From Planococcus citri (lineage: Eukaryota > Arthropoda > Insecta > Hemiptera > Pseudococcidae): DNA of 64,000 bases. The notes below the pieces were generated by a model. It had not been told where the DNA came from and did no database searches. It was given only the letters and a program-made list of their open reading frames with translations. A program made the position numbers and the translations under genes. Below are positions 23,290 through 36,528 of this stretch, piece after piece; position 1 is the first letter of the stretch, and the number at the start of each line of letters is the position of its first letter. The stretch spans positions 76,384,001-76,448,000 of the forward strand of contig NC_088679.1 of the NCBI RefSeq assembly GCF_950023065.1, in the 5' to 3' direction.

Positions 23290-24010
23290 CTATTTTTTAT
23301 TGCTGCAAAATCAGAAAAATGGAGTTAGTGCGTTTTGTTTTAACGCTCCTCAATTCTAATAAATGGAAATGAGATATGTATTTTCAAAAAATTTTCCCTG
23401 ACTTTGATGGGATTTAAATAAGGTACACCCAATTAGATAGGTACCAAAGTTGTTTGAATTTCATGCATGATTTTGATTATAATATGTAGTTTTCCCTGAA
23501 ACGACTATATTATGAGCGTTTTTTTCCCAACATTTCAAACCATAATGCAGCGGTGACGAGCGGTGACAGAGCGAGCAAAGATAGGCAGGGTAGGAAGAGT
23601 TGAGTAAAAACCATTAACGGACTACCTAAGGTACATTAGCGCACACGCTGTAATTACGAGTAATTAAAAGGGCTAAATGATTCTTAGCAGACGACTTCTT
23701 TTATCTGTTTTTTAGCCAAATTTTTGTAAAAAATGATGGCTATTGCGGTAGGCCCAACTTTGGATAAAAAGGTCGGAGGTGAAACATTTTGATAGTTCTC
23801 GACGTTTTGAGCTCAAACTAGACGATTCCCGGTGTGTCAGTTTTTACATATTTATATTATAGATATTTATAAGTTTCAGCACCCCGCGCTGGTCATTTTT
23901 ACATTTTATGACCTGGAATCTGCTTTAATCAATCAAATCAACTCAAACTTAGGGAATGGAGTTCTTTTAGGACCTAAAATTGACCCCCGCAGTTTGAAGG
24001 GTCAAAGTTG
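23290..24010. other. Gene-free stretch before the satellite
   Basis: No gene. The last 100 bp (GACCCCCGCAGTTTGAAGGG region) look like a partial satellite unit. Confidence 0.35.
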
Positions 24011-24016
24011 GAAATT

Positions 24017-25400
24017 ACAGAAAGGTAATTTTTTTGGAGGGGCATAATATGACCCCAAATGAACGAAAATGGTCCAAAATCATACCATGGGTCAGTACCC
24101 CCATTGTGATCAACATATCCAAATTTCAGCTTCCTAGGTCATCCCCACCTCGTTTGATGTGGGAAAAACCACATTTTGACCCCAGATTTTGACCCCCTCA
24201 CCCCTAAAATTGATCTAGAAGGTCCAAATTTTCAGCATACCATGGGAGGGTACCCTATGAGTGGTTATTGCAAGTTTCAACCTTCCAACCCTATTTGACC
24301 ACTCTCCAGGGTCAAAAAAGTGAATCTTTGGTCTATTTTACGCATTTTTCAATTTTTCAGACAGCTCACAGCCCCTCCAAATTGACCTAGAGGGTCCAAA
24401 TTCTCACAGTACAATGAGAGGATGTACCCCAAGTGCCTTTTACATGTTTCAACCTTCCAACCCCATTTTTACAGAAAGGTCATTTTTTTGGAGGGGCATA
24501 ATATGACCCCAAATAAATGAAAAGGGTCCAAAATCATACCATTGGTCAGTACTCCCATTGTGATCAACATATCCAAATTTCAGCTTCCTAGGTCATCTCC
24601 ACCCCGTTTGATGTGGGAAAAACCACATTTTGACCTCAGACTTTGACCCCCTCACCCCTAAAATTGATCTAGAAGGTCCAAATTTTCAGAATACCATGGG
24701 AGGGTACCTCATGAGTGATTATTGCAGGTTTCAACCTTCCAACCCTATTTGACCTTTCTCCAGGGTCAAAAAAGTGAATCTTGGTCTATTTTATGGGTTT
24801 TTCAGTTTTTCAGACAGCCCACAGCCCCTCCAAATTGACCTAGAGGGTCCAAATTCTCACAGTACAATGTGAGGATGTACCTGAAGTGCCTTTTGCATGT
24901 TTCAACCTTCCAACCCCATTTTTACAGAAAGGTCATTTTTTTGGAGGGGCATAGTATGACCCCAAATAGATGAAAAGAGTCCAAAATCATACCATTGGTC
25001 AGTACTCCCATTGTGATCATTTGATCAACATATCCAAATTTCAGCTTCCTAGGTCATCTCCACCTCAATTAAGGTTGGAAAACCACATTTGACCCTAGCT
25101 TTTGACCCCCTCACTCCTAAAATTGATCTAGAAGGTCCAAACTTTCAGCATACAATGGGAGGGTGCTCCTTGAGTGATTATTGCAGGTTTCAACCTTCCA
25201 ACCCAATTTGACCTCTCTCCAGGGTAAAAAAAGTGGATTTTTGGTCTATTTTACTTGTTTTTCAATTTTTCAGACAGCCTACAGCCCCTCCAAATTGACC
25301 TATAGGGTCCAAATTTTCATAGAACAATGGGAGGATGTACCCAAAGTGCCTTTTACCGGTTTAAACCTTCCAATCTCATTTGACCTGTTTCCGGGTCAAG
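24017..25400. repeat. 454-bp satellite, three copies, higher-order structure
   Basis: Copies start with ACAGAAAGGT at 24017, 24471 and 24924, a period of 453-454 bp; the third runs to about 25390. Each unit contains three related sub-blocks marked by GGTCCAAA (for example near 24070, 24219 and 24388), two of them ending GTTTCAACCTTCCAACCC. The 454-bp unit therefore arose from an ancestral monomer of about 150 bp. No coding function. Confidence 0.85.
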
Positions 25401-25402
25401 AC

Positions 25403-25615
25403 AGGTTTGTTACCATATTTTTTGAAGGAGGGAGAAGAGAGTTGGGCGAAGCCCGAGGGGGAGGGGTGCAGGGGGACAGAGGCCCCCCGCGAATGCAAGA
25501 AGGAAAGAGCGGAAAGAGATGGTTGGGCGAAGCCCAAGGAGGGTTGGGCCTCAAATACAGGCAAAGCACGTGAGCGAAGCACAGGAGCAAAGCGAGGGTT
25601 CGAGTAGTTCAAGAG
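25403..25615. repeat. GC-rich GGGCGAAGCCC repeat patch
   Basis: TTGGGCGAAGCCC hairpins lie at 25442-25454 and 25523-25537 (the latter with perfect TTGGGC/GCCCAA arms), followed by GAGCGAAGCAC and GAGCAAAGCGAGG. It is complementary in motif to the 11783-11875 cluster. Open frames crossing it are taken as chance. Confidence 0.55.
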
Positions 25616-25619
25616 CCCT

Positions 25620-28245
25620 CAATGTTTCTGGCACACAAATTTGGGTATTACGTAGCGGCAGACTGCTACGACTTTTTTTGTTTTGTACTCGTTGATAGCG
25701 ATATTTCAATAATAAATTAATTTTCATTCATCTTTATAAAATCCAAGCAGAAAGAGGGAAAAGATATCATGAGGAAGACGCCGAGTCAAGAGGGGGTGGG
25801 GGACAAAAAAACCACGAAAATACCACGCAAAGTACGGATTAGGAATCCGCATGTCACGTGTATCATTTCGTGATTCAATAATTTATCTCGTTGTTGGTAT
25901 ACGTAATGTACATATTGTACATTATGAATTTTGTTTATTAATTTAAACGCGTATTACTTTACATAAGACGTATCATAAGCAGAAGCACCGAGTACCAACA
26001 CATATATTTGTAATTGTAATATAGGATGTATTCTTCGCGAAGAAGAAAACGCAGCAACGCATTGTATTCCACGATGATAAATTAAACCACGAGTTATAAT
26101 TTCGTTTGGCGCGAAGTCGATCAGTAGCGATAAACTTATTGCCGAGACTTATTCTCATTATAGCGTGTTTAATAAATCACGTACTTAAAGTTTACCAAAG
26201 CGAGCTTTTTAAATTGCAATTACCTTGTAACTTTATATACAGTAGGTACACCGCACACGACAAAAAATCGCTGCTGCATGCGAGTTCTTCTCTCTATGTT
26301 GTATATAGGTATGTTCTCTTTTCGACGCTGCTAAATCGTTATTAAAACTTTACACGTAAGGAAATACCGCACTGTTGGGCTACGCGATTTAATTCGCGGC
26401 GCAAACTTTGATTAAAAATCGAAATACTCGGTTACACGAAACGAAACACATACCAGAGCGAGAGGTTGGTGATGATGAAGAAGAAGAAAAAATTGGAAAA
26501 AACTCCTTACTCGTAAATCGTCGTGTATTTGTTGTTGGTACACTAACTGAGCTTACCTACATAGCTACCTATACACTTAGCTACATTTCGCTTTTCGTCG
26601 TCTCAAAGGCACACTCATTTATATTGTTAAATCGGCGATTCATTCGCTCGTCGAATGAATCTCGTATACGTTCGTCGGCGAAAAGTTTCAACTTGTTTTT
26701 TTTTACGACCATCGTCGCTTTCGATTTCAAAACCCACCACGACTATCGTCGTAGCTCGAAATTAAGCTAAAATGATTTGCCAGCGAGGTAAAAAAATCAC
26801 CTCGTGGCATCGAGAATTCTCTCCGCAAACGCAACTAAAATTACAAAACTTTACCCAACTGTAAAAAAAATTCGCCTTCGTCAATTTTACTGTAGGTAGG
26901 TACACTTTTTCAACAGGCTTTTATAAATTAACGTCGTTGAAATTCGCATGCCATCGACACTACGACGACAACGATGACGACGATGAAGACGGTTTACACG
27001 TTGATAATTTCTTAATAGCTCATTCCCATACTCTCTCGAGAGACACAGAAGAAAAAAATTCGCTCGAGATGAGAAGAAAAAAACTTCAGAAACTCGAACT
27101 CGAGCCTGTTCAATTTCAAAGGTAGGAAAAAAAAATTCTCGAGTAATACATCAACTCGTATCATTTCAAAAATATAGGTATAATCAAGATGAATCATTTT
27201 TTTTCAGCTGGCACGTCGATGTATTCGGAGGGAATTTATCTTCAGTTTTACGTGTACTTGTTGATGTTGTTATAGGAGAGGATAAAAAAAGCACGTAGAA
27301 GAGAGACACTATCAACACGTGATCTATCTCTAATGCACGTGTGAAATACCTACTCGTAATTCATCTTTGCATATATCAACTGGAACAAAAACGTACCACT
27401 GGGGAACTAAAATCATAGAAATAATGTAAAATGTATCCTCGAACGATATCTAGTACGTATCTACCTATATGTGCGATTGATCTGATATTCCCTCCTTCCT
27501 GGATAACTTCGAAGCAACTTTATATCCACGTGCGAACGATAAATATTGCATAGGTGCGTATATATTAAAACGCGGCCTTTTTATTATAAATTACGCCTCG
27601 AAATGCCGCATATGCTGCGATAAATACGTATAAATGCGAGATAAGTTGCGGTATAAGTATCTCGAAGGCACTGCCACGTGCTCTTTTTGAGTTTTAGATA
27701 GGCAAATATTTGCACCGCGTTGATGTTTGATATTAAGTACGTTGCATGTGAGTTGGATTTCCAAAGGGTTTGCTCTACTTACGAACTTCGTGCGAGCATT
27801 TTTGACAGACAATTGTTTGCTCGAGCGGTTGAATTTTTTTAAAAATTACTTCTTGCATTGTTTATATTGCAAGAATATAATTTAAAATTATTTAAAAAGG
27901 GCAAGCAAGTTTAATTTTATTTTTATTTTTACCTCTCCATTTTTTTTCTCAGCTCGTTTCTAATAACGTTTTAAAGTTTTGCATCAATTTAGATTTTCAT
28001 TTTGTTTTTTACTCAATGTATTATTTCGTTGTTTGTAATTTTTTTGTGGATATGTTTTTTCTTTTTCTTTAGTCATTGTTTAAAATGTAGTTTTAAATTG
28101 TTTTTTATTTATTATTATTTTTTCTTAATTTATTCGTCAGCGTGTCCTGATTATTCGATAATTTGTTCTCTTCAGAATTTAAATCTTCATTTTCATCTGA
28201 TTTTTTTTTCACGTATCCAGTCGACATGCCTAAATTAACATGAAA
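25620..28245. other. Gene-free, unique-looking stretch
   Basis: No gene is supported. Many TCGTCG and CACGTG words and TAGGTAGGTA runs occur, with little repetition, as in intron or regulatory DNA. A charged open frame at 26937-27125 ends at a GTAGGA donor-like site but has no other support. Confidence 0.35.
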
Positions 28246-28249
28246 AACT

Positions 28250-30115
28250 CGCTACCTAAATCTTAATCTAAGTCTAAATCTAAATACCCTTCTCCTGCCA
28301 CTTGCCAGTACTCAAGGAATCTAACTGCTTCATCGTCAAGTGTCCCATATTTAATTTTCCAGGATCAATTTTTTCTGATAATTCACACTCAAATAAGTGT
28401 TTGTCAGTCTGAACGTCGCCGCATTCACACAGATCATCATCAGCCAACTGCCATCTATGAAGGTTGTACTGAGATTGTGTGACTCCGCTCCTCACAGTCC
28501 ATACTTCAAATGTTCTCCGCTTGGTAGGGCTTCCTGCCTAGTTCTTCCCTCAGCACCTGCATTCCATATGTGACATGTATCTGTGCTAGGGGTATCTTTT
28601 AGTTCTTCAACTGTTTTCATGAAACTGCATCTAGATCTGAGGCAGGTTTCTGCCAGGTCTTCATATCCATACATAGGATGCAGTGGATTTTTTAGCATCT
28701 TTGTCTTCTCTACCATGGATGCAACCTCACGCCTAACTGCTGGTGGGGCAATTCCACTCAACTCATTTATAGGTTATTCAATGATGTTGGGCATAAGCAC
28801 CATTGACTTTTTAGATATGGACTGCTAGCGGTACCTAAGCCAATGGTCTTGAACATAGTTTATCAGTTAGTCGAGGTTTGGCTTCTGCGCATGCCGGGTT
28901 AGTCGAGGTTTGGCTTCTGCGCATGCCGGAATCTGAAGAATGATGTTGTACCGTGTGACGATGTTATACCTCCCGCACCTCCGTGTATCCATACCTGGGT
29001 GGTATAATGTCACTACGGAGCTGGCGCATGCGCAGATTGCAACCCTCGACTTACTATGTTCAAGACAATAGCCATATGTTAAGCTTATGGGCCACTAGCA
29101 GTCCATATCTAAAAAGTTAATGGTAAGCACCCAGTCACTAATCTACATGCTTCGTTTAAGGGTATATCAACTTTACTTGCATGTGCTGAACGACTCCAAA
29201 CAGGATAGGCATACTCCCCCATTGAATAGCACAGTCCCAGTGCAGATGCTCTCATACCTTGGGGCTTAGCTCCCCAACTGCTGCCTCCTAATTTGCGAAT
29301 TATATTTGTTCTGGCTGCAACTTTCATTTTAGTTGTCTCACAGTGCCGCTGGAAGGTCAAGGACCTATCTAGGGTTACGCCCAGGTATTTGGGGTTATCT
29401 GCATGTTTCAGATCTGTTCCACCCCATTGAATATTCAATTGTCGCTTTTTTCACGATTTCTGAGATGAAAAGAGCATGCCTCTATCTTTGTTGGATTTGG
29501 TTTGAGGGGGTTATCTTTATAGTGAGTGTCCAGTTCTTCTATAGCCTGGTTTAGTGTGTCCTCCACCTCCGCAAATGTATCATGTTGGGCAGTTTTAGTG
29601 CAAGATCATCTGCATACAGAAAGTGGTAAGTATCTGGTCCAATTGGTTGGTCATTGGTGTAAATGTTGAAGAGAATTGGTGACAAAACACTGCCCTGGGG
29701 CAATCCGTTCTTTTGCCACCTCCAGGTGCTGTTTTTACCATTGAGTGGCACATAGAATCTTCTGTCTTTCATCAACATAGTGACTATCTGTGTAAATTTA
29801 AAATCCTTTGTAAGTTGGTACACCTTATACTGGAGTAGTTGGTGGCACACTGTGTCAAAAGCTGCTGTGAGGTCAACAAACACTACTCCAGTGACTTTCT
29901 TCTTTTCAAATCCATCTTCAATGTGCTGTGTTAAGTGTAATATCTGGTCAGTGCATGATTTTCCAGGTCTAAATCCAGCCTGCTGTCTGATCAGCCCCTC
30001 ATCTATACAGTCACGATTCTTTCAAAAATCTTGTATAGGGGCGAGGGATGAGCCTCCGCAAATGCTTTTTTTAAGAACTGTGAATAAATTTTCTCGATAA
30101 GCTGGCGCCCCCTGG
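28250..30115 (-). mobile_element. 5'-truncated, decayed Jockey-like LINE
   Basis: Reading on the minus strand from 30100 downward shows QAGFRPGKSC, VDLTAAFDTV (near 29870), GLPQGSVLSPILFNIY, YADDLAL (near 29610), NPKYLGVTLDRSLTF, EYAYPVWSRSAHA, then SGIAPPAVRREVA and an HRWQLADDDLCECG zinc-like tail ending at about 28283. These are reverse transcriptase and C-terminal signatures of Jockey-superfamily elements. There are several frameshifts, no endonuclease, and the 3' tail is a TCTAAA-like short repeat. A separate insertion at 28802-29125 splits it. Confidence 0.85.
28802..29125. mobile_element. Inverted-repeat insertion in the Jockey LINE (324 bp)
   Basis: The ends carry CTTTTTAGATATGGACTGCT and its complement, extending outward imperfectly. 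An exact 8-bp duplication, TAAGCACC, flanks it (28794-28801 and 29126-29133). Removing it joins LINE reading TGCL to CPTSLNNL, as expected for the family. It contains a tandem 31-32-bp repeat (TCGAGGTTTGGCTTCTGCGC, twice, at about 28872-28935) matched by a diverged inverted copy near 29015-29060. It is a non-autonomous, possibly hAT-type element. Confidence 0.8.
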
Positions 30116-30239
30116 AAACAGTAGTAAGAAAATTTTCATCTGATGATTTTTTTTCAAAATTTCATTTCATTTGTCACAATTCAACTTTTTTAATTTTCTT
30201 CAGTAGTTTTATTCTTTGCTAGTCTTTTGCAGATTGGTT

Positions 30240-32520
30240 ATTGAAAATAAAACCAAAACCTCAGAAAATATGACTCACAAAATGAAATAAATGAATACAT
30301 ATAATATGTAAAATTGAGAACGGCGAAAGAGACCAAACACTCAAAATGTGTGATTGAAAATTGAAATCAAAACTGATACTCTGTGAATAACATGAAACAC
30401 TACAGAAATAGAAAATTTCAAAAATTAAATGAAAACCCCAAAGTTGAAAAATAAGCAAATGCGATCATTAAAAACCCAAAATAAATTGAAAAACTGGAAA
30501 TCCAAAACTTGAAAAATGAATAAAAATGATGAAAATGAAATCAAACACTGACATTTGAAAATTCAAAATTCAAACAACTAGACCAAAAACTGAAAATAAA
30601 ATTTAAAAAATACAAGTAGAACAATAAAACGTTGAAAACAAAAGAAAATAAAATGTGCAAACATGAAATCAAAAATTGAAAATTCTCAAAATAAAACAAA
30701 ACAATGAATATTATTAACATCAAAAACAAAAGATCAAAAAATGTAAAAAAAAGGAATGAAAATTCAAATTGAAAACTAGAAATTAATTCAAAAACCGAAA
30801 ATTGAACTGAGAATTCTGAAAATTAAATCAAAAACGGAAAATGAAATCAATAAAAATAAAAGTGAAACCAAAGACTCTAAAAGAAATAGAAAATTATTAT
30901 GAAATTGAGAACTGAAAATCAAATTGAAAATCAATAATTGAAATTTTGAAAATTATACTTATCTTTCAAGAAAATAAAGTAAGACTGAAAACTTGGAAAG
31001 AGACGTAAAAACCTAAAATTGAAATCTAAAACCAAAAATGGAACTGAAAAAAAATCACGGAAAATGAGACCGAAATCAAAGAATAAAATGAAAAAATTAA
31101 ACTAAAATAATTAAAAACTTGAGAATCAAATTCAAAAATTGAAAATAAAGCCAAGTAAGTAAACGCAAAATTGTAAAAACTTGAAAATGAAATTGAAAAT
31201 GCAGAAAATTACTGAAAAAGAAATCAAAAAATGAAACTGAAACTGAAAACTCATAACAAAATAAATAATTGAAGATCAAAAATTGAAACCAAATAAAATG
31301 TTGTAAAAACGTTGTAAAAACTAAAATTTAAAATCGCTGAAAATTAGATCAAAATCGGAGAATAAAATCAAAAAACAAAAGTGAAACTAAAAACTGAAAA
31401 AACAAAATTGAAAATTGAAAATAAAACCAAAAGTTTTGAAAATAGAATTGGATAAGAAATTGAGAATAAATTGAAAATGAAAGCAAACGCTAAAAATTAA
31501 AGTACCTAATGAAAATAAAAACCGTGATTAATACAGAAAGCCGCAAAATAAATGTTAAAATACTAAAAATCACATAAAAAACTGAAAACCAAATCAAAAA
31601 AAATCAAAGTCAACGTGAAAACTATGAATATGAAATTGAAAACTTATCAAGTATAAGATTAAGAACTGAAAATGAAATTGAGAATTTTAAAACTCGAATC
31701 TAAAAATTGATATTGAATCTTTTGAGAAGATTAAATTATAAGAAACGAAAGTATTCAACCCTGAAAACTCAAAACGAAATCAAAAACGGAAAATCAAATG
31801 AAAACTAAAATTTAAATCTGAAGCTAAAAACAAAATCAGAAACTCAAAAATCATTGAAAATTAGGTCAAAATCAGAAATAAAATCTAAAAATGAAAAATA
31901 AAAACTGAAAATTTTTAAAATCGAAAATTTTGAAAATGAAATCGAAAATTCTAAATATTGATGGATAAGAGCAGATTGAGAATAAAATTGAAAAGTTAGA
32001 AAAAATCTAGAGCTGAAAATGAAAACAAAAACTGAAAACGGAGTAAAAAATCATGAAAATTAGGTAATACAGAAAACTAAAGATTGAATAATTGAAAAAT
32101 TCATGAAAAATTTTGAAAATTAAATGAAAACTCAAAATCGCGAAAATAAAACCAAAAGCCATGAAAAATCATGCAAAATTCTGAAAATTTAATCAGAAAC
32201 TTGAAAACTTTGAAATCAAAATCCAAGAACGAAATCGTAAACTTTGAAAATGAAACATAAAAACTCTGAAAATAAAGTGGAGTTCTTTTAAAAAATAAAT
32301 TCAAACACTGCAAATGAAATTGAAAAATTGAAATGGAAAATGAATAAAAAATGAAAATTATATCAAAAATTCTCAAGATTCGAATCAAGAACCGAAAACG
32401 TAACATAAACTTCTAAAAATTAACTCAAACATTGAAAGTTGCAAAAAAAATAAATTGGAAATACAATCTATAAAAGAAAATGAAACCGAAAACCCTGAAA
32501 ATTGAATAAAAATCTTGACT
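30240..32520. repeat. A-rich degenerate simple array
   Basis: About 2.3 kb of short phrases such as TGAAAATGAAATCAAAAACTG repeat with no fixed phase. The A-rich strand is +. It resembles the T-rich array at 55730-56850 and the A-rich array at 63630-64000. The minus-strand Phe-rich open frames are by-products. Confidence 0.75.
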
Positions 32521-32524
32521 GGGT

Positions 32525-34400
32525 GAAAATAATGAGAGTTTCGTGTCTAAAAATTCAGTTTAAAAAAAAATCCAAAAAATGCCCCCCCCCCTCTAAACGA
32601 GAAATGAATTTTAGCAGCTGAAATTTACACTCATGGTGCATTTTCGGGTCCTCTTAATTTTTGTTTTGGTTGGCCACCTCTCTTGCAAAAATAAGTACTC
32701 GTATCTAAAACTTGGCAGTAAAGTATGAATTTCCAGCAAGTTAACGCTGACAGAAGCAGTCAAAAAACGGTTACTTTACGTATACCTCCCTGCATATTTG
32801 CATCGTAACAAGCTTCACGTCAAATATACCTAACGAGAAAGGCAAGAAGGTTTTTATATTGACGAATAGAAAATTACTTTTTTTCCTCCGGCTGGGGGGG
32901 AGGGGAGGGGAGCAGTGCTTGATTATTGAATAACGGCAGAGGCGATGCGAGGCATCATCGTCGAGAACAACGAAAGTAGATAGACGGATGGGTTTAAATT
33001 TTTTCTCATTTTAGAACAGAAAGGCAAAAAAAAAATAATGTTTCTTTTTTTTCGGCGGAATATTGGATGCGATGCTGCTGGTCACCATCGTAAGTATTAT
33101 TTTTTACGTCGATGAAACTTGTATTAGAAAAATATCTGTAATGCGAATACGATCTTTGATCGGAGAAAATGAGAGATAAAAGAGGTCACGTTTTTTACAA
33201 CGCGAAACACACTGCAAAGGAAACAATTTTTCTATGTCAACAAATACTTACTCACTGCTTAGTGCTTATGCTTACGCACACTGCTCTCTGTAAGTATCTC
33301 GTGCTCGTCGAAATTGAACGACAATCATCAATATTCAAATTTACCCCCTTCTACCTCTCCAGCTGCAGCCTCCAGTTCGGAGTCCTTTCGTGCCTTTTTG
33401 TGTTTGTCGTTTAAATTGTTATTATACTGTAAAATAGGGAGAAAGCCAAAGACGATAAAATGCTTCTAGATACCTACTAAGAGTATAAAAGTCTCTTACG
33501 CTAAAATGCTCGAGGTAACTGTGCTGATTCGATTATACTTTTTTAATGCTTTGTAGATCGAGAGATTAATTTTTAAACGAGTCTTTGCTCACGTGCCGAC
33601 GTATAATTTATGACCATAAACGAATTTTAGCCATCGATGGATGAATTTTGTATGTATAATAGTGAAATATTTATGAAACAAATCATCAAAGCGTTTCTCG
33701 TTGGAGTGGCGAATTTTCTGATTTTATATAGGTACTGTACCAGCACTTCGTCGCGTCGTGTGTTGAGTGAGGTGAATGCGAAGAAGAGTGTAGATAGTTT
33801 AATGAATTACTATTACATAGATATGCTCATACTTATATCTCGCTACACGTTCGTCGTTATATATGTAGTTAAAGCATTTTACATCGTGTTAAAATACCGA
33901 GCTTTTACAAGTTACCTATACATATTTTCCTATTGATGCTTTTAATTTTAATTTGCACAGCAACCGCGCCAGTTACATGGTTTATTAACGAAAGAGATGT
34001 GATTAGCGGAGGTGAACGTTCTGCACGTGAGTGAATTCATTTGCAGTCGATGGATATTGTTGTTCTTTTTTCCCCTTTCAAAAACACGAAATTATTTTAT
34101 TTTTGGATTGAATTTAAACGAAGGGTAACGTGCGAGGAAAATTAGGCCAAAAATAAGAGTAAAATTTTCAGAATTTTAGTACGTAGCTGTAATTTGAATT
34201 TAAAAGCAGCGTACCTACCTCAGATTTTAATAGAATTCGTTGGGTGTCGAATTTCTCATGAATTTTTCTTCGACTGAACGAAAAAATTGTATTCCAATGA
34301 ATCAACGTGTGCTCATAGTTTGGAACTTCACAAGAACGATCATTTTGCACACCTGCTGTTTTCGAAGATAATGAACGAAAAGGAAAAGGGGATCGTAGAA
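32525..34400. other. Gene-free, unique-looking stretch
   Basis: No gene is supported. A C-run lies at about 32582 and a G-rich patch at 32893. The ATG..CACCATC/GTAAGT sequence near 33068-33095 looks like a short exon with a donor, but nothing else supports it. Confidence 0.3.
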
Positions 34401-34418
34401 TGGTTGGATGTTTTTATA

Positions 34419-34629
34419 CAGGGTGCCCAGAAATATCGAGCACCCCTAAGAAAGTTTTCTATTAAAATACTTTGGTTGGTCACACTGAATGATAATAATA
34501 ATAGCACATGATTGGTTGTTGGACTGGAGAGATAACATTCCACCAATCATATGCATCTATTTCACGTTGCCAACCTATATTTTTAATGAAAAACTTTCTT
34601 AGGGGTGCTCGATATTTCTGGGCACCCTG
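34419..34629. mobile_element. Tc1/mariner-like MITE (211 bp)
   Basis: The ends CAGGGTGCCCAGAAATATCG and its complement form terminal inverted repeats of about 45 bp, nearly perfect (through CACCCCTAAGAAAGTTTTC). It is flanked by TA on both sides (34417-34418 and 34630-34631), the usual Tc1/mariner target duplication. The core has no coding capacity. Confidence 0.8.
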
Positions 34630-34669
34630 TACATAGGTTGTACTGCGATGATGAACCATTGAATCATTC

Positions 34670-36528
34670 ATGAGCGATTCACGCCGAACGAGTATTCTTG
34701 TGGACGTAATTTTCATGAATTGTTGTTTCGCGAACGACATTTTTCTGATGAATCAATCGTTCGTGAATGATATTTTTCAAAAATGAATCCTTCGCGAACG
34801 TTATTCTTAGAATGAATCGTTTGCGAATGATATTTTTGAAATTAGCCCTTCGCGAACGACATTTCTCGGATGAATCGATCACAACCGAAATTTTTCTGAT
34901 GAACTGTTTGCAGACTTATTTCAAACATAATCCCGAACGAACGTCATTTTCCGAACGAATCGTTCACGAACGTCATTTTTCGAATGAATCATTTGCGAAC
35001 GGGATTTTTGAATGAATCGTTCGTGAACAACATCCGAATGAATCGCTCAGAAACGCAATTTTTCGACTGAACCATTCACGAACGCAATTTTTTGAAAACA
35101 TTTTATATGAGAGACGTTTCTTAAATAACTTGTTTGAAAACAAAATTTTCCGAATGAATCGTTCGCGAACGTCATTTTTTGAATCAATCATTCGTGAATG
35201 ATATTTTTTGAATGAATCGTTCACGAACGTCATTTTCCGGATGAATCATTAATGAATAATATTTTTTGAATGAATCGTTCAAGAACGAACTTTTTTGAAT
35301 AAATCGTTTGAGAACGACATTTTTTAAATGAATCGTTCGCAAACGTCATTTTTCGAATGGATTGTTCAAGAACGTCCTTTTTCAAATGAATCGTTCACGA
35401 ACGTCATTTTTCGAATGAATCGTTAATGAATGATATTTTTTGAATGAATTGTTCACAAACGTCATTTTCCAAATAAATCGTTAATGAATGATATTTTTCG
35501 AATGAATCGTTCGAGAACGACATTTTTTGAATGAATCGTTTGAGAACGACATTTTTTAAATGAATCGTTCGCAAACGTCATTTTCCGAATGGATCGTTCA
35601 AGAACGTCCTTTTCCAAATGTATCGTTCACGAACGTCATTTTTCGAATGAATCGTTAATGAATGATATTTTTTGAAAGAATTGTTCACAAACGTCATTTT
35701 CCAAATAAATCGTTAATGAATAATACTTTTCGAACGAATCGTTCGAGAACGACATATTTCGAATGAATCGTTTGAGAACGACAATTTTAAATGAATCGTT
35801 CGCAAACGCCATTTTCCGAATGGATCGTTCAAGAACGTTCTTTTCCAAAAGAATCGTTCACGAAAGTCATTTTTCGGATGAATCGTTAATGAATGATATT
35901 TTTTGAATGAATCGTTCACAAACGTCATTTTCCAAATGAATCGTTAATGAATGATATTTTTCGAATGAATAGTTCGAGAACGACATTTTTTGAATGAATT
36001 GTTTGAGAACGACACTTTTATGAATGAATCGTTTGAGAACGACATTTTTTTAAATGAATCGTTCGCGAACGTCATTTTCCAAATCAATTGTTCACGAACG
36101 TCATTTTCCGAATGAATCGTTCACGAACGTCATTTTCCGAATGAATCATTAATGAATGATATTTTTTGAATGAATAGTTTAAGAACGACATTTTTTAAAT
36201 GAATCGTTCGAAAAACTTCATTTTCCGAATGGATCGTTCAAGAACGTCCTTTTCCAAATGAATCGTTCAAAGAACGTCCTTTTCCAAATGTATCGTTCAC
36301 GAACGTCATTTTTCGAATGAATCGTTAATGAATGATATTTTTTGAAAGAATTGTTCACAAACGTCATTTTCCAAATAAATCGTTAATGAATAATACTTTT
36401 CGAATGAATCGTTCGAGAACGACGTATTTCGAATGAATCGTTTGAGAACGACAATTTTAAATGAATCGTTCGCAAACGTCATTTTCCGAATGGATCGTTC
36501 AAGAACGTTCTTTTCCAAAAGAATCGTT
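34670..36528. repeat. 29-bp minisatellite, left part
   Basis: The typical unit is GAATGAATCGTTCACGAACG followed by TCATTTTYC, 29 bp. Each unit carries a near-palindrome CGTTCRCGAACG. Higher-order repetition is present: the block near 35631-35857 recurs near 36301-36528 (about 670 bp apart), and a sub-period of about 234 bp is also visible. Open frames on both strands arise because three units make 87 nt. A Copia element interrupts the array at 36529. Confidence 0.85.

Noticed and set aside
25181..25607. Several overlapping frames around 25.4 kb
   Set aside because: They span the end of the satellite and the GC-rich hairpin patch; overlapping frames on both strands indicate composition effects.
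26937..27125. Acidic open frame ending at a donor-like GTAGGA
   Set aside because: The acidic part is a GAC/GAT microsatellite-like run and no acceptor or partner exon was found.
34670..36528. CRISPR array
   Set aside because: Units are contiguous 29-bp repeats without unique spacers, in animal DNA.
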